Origin: Hymenobacter jeongseonensis
GTDB taxonomy: Bacteria; Bacteroidota; Bacteroidia; Cytophagales; Hymenobacteraceae
Reading direction: 5' to 3'
Length of the DNA stretch: 64,000 nt
Assembly: GCF_015694725.1 (NCBI RefSeq)
Contig: NZ_JADQDQ010000006.1
Coordinates: 124,001-188,000, forward strand
The notes below the pieces were generated by a model. The model saw only the letters and a program-made list of their open reading frames with translations, was not told the origin of the DNA and searched no databases. The position numbers were made by a program, and so were the translations under genes. How positions within the stretch are numbered: the first letter of the stretch is position 1; every line of letters starts with the position of its first letter. Positions 34,909-41,144 of the stretch are shown here, piece by piece.

Positions 34909-36126
34909 ATGTCCTCCACCCGCCGCGATTTTATTCGGACTTCTGCGTTGGCCAGCTCCTTGCTGCTGGTGCCCAAATTCCTGCACGCCCTGGACCGGGG
35001 GCCGGGCCTGGCACGCCTGGGCGATGCGCCCGGCGCGCGGCGGCTCATTGTGGTGCAGCTGAGCGGCGGCAACGACGGCCTGAATATGGTTATTCCCTAT
35101 AAAAACGACCTGTATTACCGCGCCCGGCCCACGCTGGGCATCCGAGAAACCGACGGCATTCTGGCGTTGGAGCAGGACCTGGGACTGCACCCCGCCCTGG
35201 CCGGACTGAAAGGGCTATACGACCAAGGACAGCTGGCCATCCTCAATTCGGTGGGCTACCCCAACCCGGACCGGTCGCACTTCCGGTCGATGGATATCTG
35301 GCAAAGCGGCTCCGGCGCCGACCAAAGCGTGAGCACCGGCTGGCTGGGCCGTTACCTCGATTCGGCTTGTCCGGCGTGCCAGCAGCCGTACAACGCTCTG
35401 GAAATTGACGATACGCTGAGCTTGGCAATGAAAGGCAGCACCCGCAAAGGCCTCGCCCTGAAAAACGCCGGCAAGTTTCACCAGCTCACTCAGAACCGCC
35501 GGCTGGCCCAGGTGAGCCAGCATACCGCACCGGGCCACCACAGTCAGGTCGATTACCTCTACAAGACCTTGGCCGAAACGACTTCGGCCGCCGATTACCT
35601 GTACCGCAAATCGAGCGGCCACCACTCGGCTGTGGCCTACCCCAACTCAGATTTTGGCAAAAGCCTTAAAACGACGGCCGAGCTTATTAGCGCCGGCGTC
35701 GAGTCGCGGGTGTACTACTTGGCGCTGTCGGGGTTCGATACCCACGTGCGGCAACGGGAGCAGCAACAACGCCTTTTCACCGACCTGGGCGATGGGCTGG
35801 CCGCCCTGGCCAAGGACTTGCAGCAGCACAACCAGTGGGAAAACACGCTGGTACTGGTGTTTTCCGAGTTTGGCCGCCGCGTGCAGGAAAACGCCAGCCA
35901 CGGCACCGACCACGGCACCGCCAACCCCGTGCTGCTACTTGGCGGGAAGCTTCGTAAAAAAGGCGTCCTCAACGCCGCCCCCGACCTGGCCAATCTCGAC
36001 CAAGGCGACTTGCGCCACCAAGTTGATTTCCGCAGCATTTACGCCAGCATCCTCAAAGACTGGCTGGAAGCCGATGAGGCAGCCATTCTGGGCACCGGCT
36101 TCGAGCGCCTGAGCGGGCTGGTATAG
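34909..36126 (+). CDS. DUF1501 family protein
   Basis: 405 residues. The N-terminus STRRDFIRTSALASSLLLVPKFLHA resembles a twin-arginine signal. DUF1501 signatures are VQLSGGNDGLNMVIPY, GYPNPDRSHFRSMDIWQSG, YYLALSGFDTHVRQREQQQRLFTDLGDGLAALAKDL, VLVFSEFGRRVQENASHGTDHGTANPVLLLGG and DLRHQVDFRSIYASILKDWL. The fold is related to alkaline phosphatase/sulfatase-like proteins, and the conserved Asp and His residues suggest metal binding, but the substrate is unknown. It follows the DUF1800 gene by 26 bases and ends the apparent operon. Confidence 0.92.
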   Translation: MSSTRRDFIRTSALASSLLLVPKFLHALDRGPGLARLGDAPGARRLIVVQLSGGNDGLNMVIPYKNDLYYRARPTLGIRETDGILALEQDLGLHPALAGLKGLYDQGQLAILNSVGYPNPDRSHFRSMDIWQSGSGADQSVSTGWLGRYLDSACPACQQPYNALEIDDTLSLAMKGSTRKGLALKNAGKFHQLTQNRRLAQVSQHTAPGHHSQVDYLYKTLAETTSAADYLYRKSSGHHSAVAYPNSDFGKSLKTTAELISAGVESRVYYLALSGFDTHVRQREQQQRLFTDLGDGLAALAKDLQQHNQWENTLVLVFSEFGRRVQENASHGTDHGTANPVLLLGGKLRKKGVLNAAPDLANLDQGDLRHQVDFRSIYASILKDWLEADEAAILGTGFERLSGLV

Positions 36127-36221
36127 CGCAGCCCAGCGGGATTTGGGGCAGCTCGGCTATATCATTTCGCCGCGTAAAAACGTAAAAAGGGCCCTCTTTC
36201 AACCCTTTATTTACCCTTGTC

Positions 36222-36647
36222 ATGAAACCCATATCGCCCACGATGCACGGTGTGCTCGACTATTTGGTGTGTGCGTTTTTTGCCCTCGCGCCCACCTTAT
36301 TCAACTTAGGCGGGGCCTATGCCACGGCTTGCTACGTACTGGCCGGCGGCTACCTCGTGATTTCGCTGCTCACCAACATGCCCCTGGGCGTGGCCCGGGT
36401 GATACCGTTTCCGGTGCACGGCAAGCTGGAACTGGTGAGCGGTTTGGTCTTGGTTGCTTCGCCGTGGCTGTTTGGCTTTGCCAATGAAAACGAGACGGCC
36501 CGCAACCTTTTCGCGGCGGCGGGCCTGGTGTTTTTGGTGGTGTATTTGCTCACCGATTGGGCCGGCCAAACCCGCGAAACGGGCCACGGACGCACCATTT
36601 CCAGCGCCGGCACTTCTCCCAATCCCCGCAACCCCGGCATGGCGTAG
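36222..36647 (+). CDS. SPW-repeat-like small membrane protein
   Basis: 141 residues with four hydrophobic helices: HGVLDYLVCAFFALAPTLF, GGAYATACYVLAGGYLVISLL, LELVSGLVLVASPWLFGF and NLFAAAGLVFLVVYLLTDW. The SPW motif in the third helix and the HGVLDY and HGKLEL sequences match SPW-repeat membrane proteins of unknown function. A polar tail follows. A terminator hairpin lies 25 bases after the stop. Confidence 0.78.
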   Translation: MKPISPTMHGVLDYLVCAFFALAPTLFNLGGAYATACYVLAGGYLVISLLTNMPLGVARVIPFPVHGKLELVSGLVLVASPWLFGFANENETARNLFAAAGLVFLVVYLLTDWAGQTRETGHGRTISSAGTSPNPRNPGMA

Positions 36648-36671
36648 CCCGTGCTCGAAATGACTTTACCG

Positions 36672-36703
36672 AAAAGCCCGGCTTCCCAGAGGCTGGGCTT
36701 TTT
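36672..36703 (+). terminator. Rho-independent terminator
   Basis: AAAAGCCC (36672-36679) pairs with GGGCTTTT (36695-36702), followed by a T. It follows the SPW-like membrane-protein gene and precedes the TonB-C gene. Confidence 0.8.
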
Positions 36704-36751
36704 CGTGCCCTCTCGGGCGTAGCTTGCGCCTCCAACTCCCCTTCTATCCAC

Positions 36752-37567
36752 ATGAAACACCTGTTTATTACCTTCACCACTTCGCTAGTGCTGCTACTAG
36801 CGGTGGCGCCCACCGCGCACGCCCAACCGGCGTCTACTTCAGCCGTCTACACTGGTCCACGCTTCCCGGGCGGGCCCGATTCGCTCCGTGCCCTCGTTTA
36901 TCGCAGCACGCAGCTCATCAATCCACCACCCAAAGGCCGGGCGGTGGTGCAGTTCGAGCTGGCCAACGGGAGCACTCCGCGCAATTTCAAACTATTGGAA
37001 TCGCCAACACTGATAAAATCCCCCCTGACCCGCGCCGCGGAAACGGCCATGAGCTTTTTGCAAGCTCGAATGCCCGCCTGGGAACCGGGCACCCCGGACC
37101 CCAACGACCCGCAGAGCAGCAACCCCAAGGTCAGCTTGGTTCTGGACTTTGCCACTCCTCTGGTTGCCCAGCCGTTTCCATATGCCGAGCAGGCGCCGAC
37201 CTTCCCTGATTTTGCACCGCTGCTACGTGCGCAACGCAACGTGTTCTTCGAGCGGAGACAAAACGATGCGCCGCTGCTGGCTAAGCTCTCCTCCTCCAGT
37301 GGTTTGGTTCCGTATTTTCAAATGCAGATACGCTACCCGTCAGCGGCCTTGCGCCAGCGGCAGCAGGGCACGGTTTACCTCTATTTTGAAGTTTCGGAAA
37401 CTGGGGCCATTGAGCAAAAGCAGATTGTGGGCAGTGCGGGCCTAGACCTTGATGAGGAAGTGTTGCGAGCAGCCCGCCAGTTGCCCGCCGCCACGGCCCC
37501 GGCCCTGCATCAGGGGCGGCCGGTGCGCGTTTTTTACGTTATTCCCTCGTCATTCAAGATTCAGTAG
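36752..37567 (+). CDS. Periplasmic TonB C-terminal-domain protein
   Basis: 271 residues from the ATG at 36752, with signal peptide ending PTAHAQ. The middle part (RAVVQFELANGSTPRNFKLLESPTLIKSPLTRAAETAMSFLQARMPAWEPG) and the C-terminal part (YFQMQIRYPSAALRQRQQGTVYLYFEVSETGAIEQKQIVGSAGLDLDEEVLRAARQLP) both show TonB_C-like beta-alpha-beta order. There is no membrane anchor beyond the signal peptide and no Pro-rich spanning segment, so it is not a classical TonB. Proteins like this are common and uncharacterised in Bacteroidota. Confidence 0.8.
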   Translation: MKHLFITFTTSLVLLLAVAPTAHAQPASTSAVYTGPRFPGGPDSLRALVYRSTQLINPPPKGRAVVQFELANGSTPRNFKLLESPTLIKSPLTRAAETAMSFLQARMPAWEPGTPDPNDPQSSNPKVSLVLDFATPLVAQPFPYAEQAPTFPDFAPLLRAQRNVFFERRQNDAPLLAKLSSSSGLVPYFQMQIRYPSAALRQRQQGTVYLYFEVSETGAIEQKQIVGSAGLDLDEEVLRAARQLPAATAPALHQGRPVRVFYVIPSSFKIQ

Positions 37568-37576
37568 TGCCGGCGG

Positions 37577-38347
37577 CTACGCACCAAAAGCGGCTTCGGC
37601 CAGCGCCAGCACGGCCCGGCGCGTTTCAGTAGCCTGCTCGAGGTAGGATTGGTGCCCGCTGCCTTCCAAAAACAACGCGTGGGCCACGGCGGGCAGGGCT
37701 GCCTGGCGCACGGCGTCCTCAAAATGCACGGCCACGTCGTGCTTGCCGGCTACCATCAGCACCGGGAATTTGGCGGTGGCCAGCACGGCGGTGCGGTCGG
37801 GGCGGGCGGCCATGCCGCGCAGCGCGCCCGTGATGGTGGTTTCGGGCGTGGCCTTGCCGATTTCTTCCAGCAGGGCCCGGGCATCGGTCAGCCGGTCGCG
37901 GTTGGTGGGTGCAAACAAGGGGCGCACGAACGATTCCATGAACTTGGCCACGCCGTGCCGCTCCACGAAACTGATGTTTTTCTCCCGGTTCTGGCGTTTT
38001 TCGTCGGTATCGGCCAGGGCTGAGGAATTGATGAGGGCCAGCCCGGCCACCCGCTGGGGCCAGCGCTCGGCCAGGGCCAGGGCCACGTAGCCGCCCATGC
38101 TGTGGCACACCAGCAGCACGGGGTTGGGACAATCTTTCTGGCCGAGGTAGTCGATGACGTAACGGGCCTGCGCTTCCATCGAAAAATCGGGCACCGGCGC
38201 CAAGTTGGTGCCGTGGCCCGGCAGGTTGGGCGTGAGCAGCCGGTAGCCGTCGGGGAAGGAACGGGTGAAGGCGGTCCACACCTCCCGGCTTTCGGCAAAA
38301 CCGTGGAGGAAAACGATGGTGGGCAGGTGGGGCGTGGTGGCGGTCAT
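37577..38347 (-). CDS. Alpha/beta hydrolase
   Basis: 256 residues, cytoplasmic. The fold is a standard alpha/beta hydrolase: oxyanion strand IVFLHGFAESREVWTAF, LLTPNLPGHG, nucleophile elbow LLVCHSMGGYVALAL (Ser in CHSMGG), and a late His in GSGHQSYLEQ. A lid region with basic residues (DTDEKRQNREKN) separates the elbow from the acid. Substrate unknown; it could be an esterase or a MenH/BioH-like enzyme. On the minus strand a TACTTTTG -7 element lies only 5 bases before the ATG, implying a leaderless or nearly leaderless transcript. Confidence 0.9.
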   Translation of the reverse strand: MTATTPHLPTIVFLHGFAESREVWTAFTRSFPDGYRLLTPNLPGHGTNLAPVPDFSMEAQARYVIDYLGQKDCPNPVLLVCHSMGGYVALALAERWPQRVAGLALINSSALADTDEKRQNREKNISFVERHGVAKFMESFVRPLFAPTNRDRLTDARALLEEIGKATPETTITGALRGMAARPDRTAVLATAKFPVLMVAGKHDVAVHFEDAVRQAALPAVAHALFLEGSGHQSYLEQATETRRAVLALAEAAFGA

Positions 38348-38398
38348 GGCAACAAAAGTAGCGCCAGCACCGCGCCCTTCCGCCGCCCCGCCGGATTC

Positions 38399-39466
38399 TT
38401 AAACCGTATCCTGGCGCAACGACGAGGCCCGCACAAACAGTTGCGGCTGCAACACCACTTGCCGCTGCGAAAACGCCGTGCCCTCGGCCGCCACCAACTC
38501 GGTAAACAGCCGGAAGGCCGCTTGGCCCATTTCTTCGCAGCGCTGGTCCACGGAAGTGAGCATGGGCTCGGCCACTTGGGTCAGGGCCTCGTTGCTGAAG
38601 CCGGCTAGGGCAATGTCCTGCGGCACCCGGATGCCGCGGCTTTTCAGGAGCTGCAGCGCCCCCAGCACCGCTGAGTCGCCGGCCGAGAACACGGCATCGG
38701 GTGGATTGGGCAAATCTAGCAGCGCGGCCATGCAGTTGGCGCCGCTTTCCAGGCTCATGTTGCAGTCCATGATGAGGCTCTCATCGGGCGCAATGTCGTA
38801 GCTCTGCAAAGCGTCGAGGTAGCCCTGGCGGCGGTTCTTGTAGATGTTGAGGTGCTGCATGCCGGCAAAATGCGCCACGCGGCGGCAGCCTTGCTCCAGC
38901 AGGTGCCGGGTGGCCAGGTAGCCGCCCTCCCGGTCGTTCAGCACCACGGCATTCACGTTGTCGCCCTCCACCAAACGGTCGAAAAATACCAGCGGCACGC
39001 CGTGCTTGCGCACTTTTTCGAAGTGCCGGAAATCCTGCGTAGTCAGCGAAACCGACACCAGAATACCGGCCACCTGGGCGCTGAGCAGCGTTTCGATGTT
39101 CTTTCGCTCGTGGGCGACGTCCTCGCCCGACTGGCAGATAATGACGCTGAAACCGGCCTTGCTGGCCGCCGTTTCGATGCCGTGCACCACCGAGGCAAAA
39201 AACCGTCCTTCAATATAGGGCACAATCACGCCCAGCAGCTTGCTTTTGCCTTTGCGCAACGCCGCGGCCAAGTGGTTGGGCTGGTAATTGAGCTTCTTGG
39301 CCAACCGGAGCACGGCCTGCTTGGTAGCCGGCCCAATGCTGTGGTGGTCGCTCAACGCCCGCGAAATCGTGGTCATGGAAACCCCCAACTCCCGGGCCAA
39401 ATCGGCCATGGAAACGGGGCTGCCGGCCGCGTTGGGTTCTTTCGTTGAAGTGCGACGTGCAGCCAT
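38399..39466 (-). CDS. LacI-family transcriptional regulator of the arabinose locus
   Basis: 355 residues. The N-terminal helix-turn-helix is VSMADLARELGVSMTTISRALSDHHSIGPATKQAVLRLAKKLNYQPNHLAAALR, including the hinge helix. The periplasmic-binding-like effector domain starts LLGVIVPYIEGRFFASVVHGIETAA and ends with LAGFSNEALTQVAEPMLTSVDQ. The effector is probably L-arabinose or a derivative, inferred from its position. It diverges from a GH43 arabinanase gene across a region with two CACAATCG sites, and similar sites precede another GH43 gene and araA. A TAGCTTTG -7 element is at 39505-39498 on its strand. Confidence 0.92.
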   Translation of the reverse strand: MAARRTSTKEPNAAGSPVSMADLARELGVSMTTISRALSDHHSIGPATKQAVLRLAKKLNYQPNHLAAALRKGKSKLLGVIVPYIEGRFFASVVHGIETAASKAGFSVIICQSGEDVAHERKNIETLLSAQVAGILVSVSLTTQDFRHFEKVRKHGVPLVFFDRLVEGDNVNAVVLNDREGGYLATRHLLEQGCRRVAHFAGMQHLNIYKNRRQGYLDALQSYDIAPDESLIMDCNMSLESGANCMAALLDLPNPPDAVFSAGDSAVLGALQLLKSRGIRVPQDIALAGFSNEALTQVAEPMLTSVDQRCEEMGQAAFRLFTELVAAEGTAFSQRQVVLQPQLFVRASSLRQDTV

Positions 39467-39497
39467 TTTTTAATTAAGTGAAGAATGCCAAAAGGAG

Positions 39498-39505
39498 TAC
39501 AAAGC
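39498..39505 (-). promoter_or_regulatory. -7 promoter element of the LacI-type regulator
   Basis: TAGCTTTG on the minus strand matches TAnnTTTG and lies about 32 bases upstream of the regulator's ATG. Confidence 0.5.
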
Positions 39506-39721
39506 TACTGCGACTTATTAATAGCCTCGGCAGCAGGGTTCAGCTTATAACAACGTACCAGCGCCCGGCCGGGCGTGAAACCAGTGCCGGTGCATCCTTG
39601 GTTTTGCTACCGTTTACAGCCCAGCCAACCAGTTGCGCTGGTCCGTGGCAGGTTCAGTTTGGAGCCGGAGCCCCAACTGGCTTGCTTACCAGAATATGTA
39701 GGCAATATAAAAAATAATTTA

Positions 39722-39735
39722 CACAAACGATTGTG
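39722..39735. promoter_or_regulatory. LacI-type operator site 1 (GH43/lacI intergenic)
   Basis: CACAAACGATTGTG is one mismatch from the perfect palindrome CACAATCGATTGTG found at 44140. It lies 8 bases before the TAACTTTG -7 element of the GH43 gene, where a bound repressor would block RNA polymerase. Confidence 0.75.
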
Positions 39736-39743
39736 AAATATTA

Positions 39744-39751
39744 TAACTTTG
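39744..39751 (+). promoter_or_regulatory. -7 promoter element of the GH43 arabinanase gene
   Basis: TAACTTTG matches TAnnTTTG; it is about 70 bases before the ATG and is flanked by operator sites 1 and 2. Confidence 0.6.
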
Positions 39752-39788
39752 GTCGCGCTCATGGCGCGACCCTTGGCAACAAGCACTG

Positions 39789-39802
39789 CACAATCGTTAA
39801 TT
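39789..39802. promoter_or_regulatory. LacI-type operator site 2 (half-conserved)
   Basis: CACAATCGTTAATT shares CACAATCGTTAAT with the site upstream of araA. It lies 18 bases before the GH43 ATG, downstream of the -7 element, so with site 1 it could allow looping or roadblock repression. Confidence 0.6.
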
Positions 39803-39819
39803 TAAGCTACCCGGTGGGC

Positions 39820-40821
39820 ATGAAAAAACTGATTATCCTGGTCTTGCTCTCGCTTGGCATGAAGGCTACGGCCCAGCCCGCCCGCCCGCCCTTGGGCCCG
39901 ATGGCGAACCCACCGGCCCACGACCCGGTGATGATTCGCCAGAACGGGGTGTACTACATGTTTTGCACTGGCAACGGCATCGCCGTGTGGTCGTCGCCCG
40001 ACATGAAGATTTGGACCCCGCAAAAGCCGGTGTTTGCGGCACCGCCCGCGTGGGCGGTGGCCGCCATTCCCAGTTTTAAGGGGCACATTTGGGCTCCCGA
40101 TATTTCCTTCGCCAACGGCCAGTACAGCCTGTTTTATTCGGTGTCCGCGTTTGGAAAAAACACCTCCGCCATTGGCTTAGTCACCAACAAAACCCTGGAC
40201 CCGAAATCCCCCGACTTCAAGTGGGTAGACCAAGGCAAGGTCATCCAATCGGTGCCCGGCCGCGACATGTGGAACGCCATCGACCCCAACCTGGCCCGCG
40301 ACAAAGCGGGCACGCCCTGGCTCACCTTCGGCTCGTTTTGGAGCGGCATGAAGCTGGTGAAACTCAAGCCCGACCTCACCGCGCCCGCCCAGCCCGAGCA
40401 GTGGCGCACCGTGGCCCGCCGCCCCCGCGACCCCAAGCTGAACGACTCCCTGCCCGGCGATGGCGCCATCGAAGCCCCGTTCATCTTCCAGAAAGACGGG
40501 TTTTATTACCTCTTCACTTCCTTTGACTACTGCTGCCGTGGCCCCCAAAGCACCTACAAAATGGTGGTGGGCCGGGCCAAGGAAATCACCGGCCCGTACG
40601 TGGACCGCGCGGGCCTGCTGCTAGAGCAAGGCGGCGGCACGCTGGTGCTGGCCGGCGACAGCAAGTGGTTTGGGGTGGGCCACAATTCGGTCTATACCTT
40701 CGATAAAACCGATTACCTCGTGTTCCACGGCTACGATGCCGTGGACCGTGGCCGGCCCAAGCTGCGGATTGAAAAGCTGGCGTGGGACAAGGAAGGCTGG
40801 CCGGCGGTAGCGACGCAGTAA
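39820..40821 (+). CDS. GH43 endo-arabinanase (arabinan endo-1,5-alpha-L-arabinosidase)
   Basis: 333 residues from the ATG at 39820 with signal peptide ending KATAQ. It is a five-bladed GH43 propeller: base Asp35 in HDPVMI, pKa-modulating Asp155 in NAIDPNL and acid Glu218 in GAIEAPF. Supporting motifs are HIWAPDIS, FGSFWSGMKLVKL and FTSFDYCCRGPQSTYKMVVGRA, typical of endo-1,5-arabinanases. It would cut the alpha-1,5-arabinan backbone in the periplasm or outside. The gene diverges from the LacI regulator and carries two putative operators. Repeats of three kinds begin 8 bases after its stop. Confidence 0.92.
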   Translation: MKKLIILVLLSLGMKATAQPARPPLGPMANPPAHDPVMIRQNGVYYMFCTGNGIAVWSSPDMKIWTPQKPVFAAPPAWAVAAIPSFKGHIWAPDISFANGQYSLFYSVSAFGKNTSAIGLVTNKTLDPKSPDFKWVDQGKVIQSVPGRDMWNAIDPNLARDKAGTPWLTFGSFWSGMKLVKLKPDLTAPAQPEQWRTVARRPRDPKLNDSLPGDGAIEAPFIFQKDGFYYLFTSFDYCCRGPQSTYKMVVGRAKEITGPYVDRAGLLLEQGGGTLVLAGDSKWFGVGHNSVYTFDKTDYLVFHGYDAVDRGRPKLRIEKLAWDKEGWPAVATQ

Positions 40822-40828
40822 CCGGAAT

Positions 40829-41003
40829 CTCACCCCCCGGCCCCTCTCCAAAGGAGAGGGGAATCGAACGAGTGTAGCGTGGACTCTGCGAGTCCGCGCC
40901 CGTCCGAACGAGACGCGACCCTACGCGGACTCGCAGAGTCTACGCTACATTTCGCGCACAACCGTTGCCCCTTCTTTTTTGGAAAGTGGGGGCAGGGGGT
41001 GAG
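40829..41003. repeat. Family C inverted repeat enclosing a family B palindrome
   Basis: The left arm (40829-40861, CTCACCCCC...CCCCTCTCC AAA GGAGAGGGG) and right arm (40968-41003) are imperfect inverse copies; the right arm read on the minus strand starts CTCACCCCCTGCCCCC. The family B palindrome 40873-40949 lies wholly inside the loop. The left arm itself is a strong short hairpin. Confidence 0.7.
40873..40949. repeat. Family B palindromic repeat
   Basis: TGTAGCG at 40873 followed by GGACTCTGCGAGTCCGCG, with the inverse copy CGCGGACTCGCAGAGTC...CGCTACA ending at 40949. It shares its arm with the palindrome at the araB 3' end. Confidence 0.92.
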
Positions 41004-41010
41004 GTCCCGA

Positions 41011-41052
41011 CGAGACGCTTCGACTGCGCGGACGCCAGGTGAGCATGACGAC
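41011..41052. repeat. Broken half of a family A repeat
   Basis: CGAGACGCTTCGACTGCGC followed, after a 12-base interruption, by GAGCATGACGACC: one family A arm split in two, with no partner arm upstream. Confidence 0.6.
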
Positions 41053-41144
41053 CTTTTTTAACTCCTTTTATATTTCCACAAGCACGTACTTGAAAACAAC
41101 GCGCTTCTTTCCGGACCTTTGGCGCTCTTACTAACTGCACTTCT

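Noticed and set aside
41011..41052. Possible insertion-sequence end
   Set aside because: It is a split family A arm; no transposase, target duplication or matching far end is visible.
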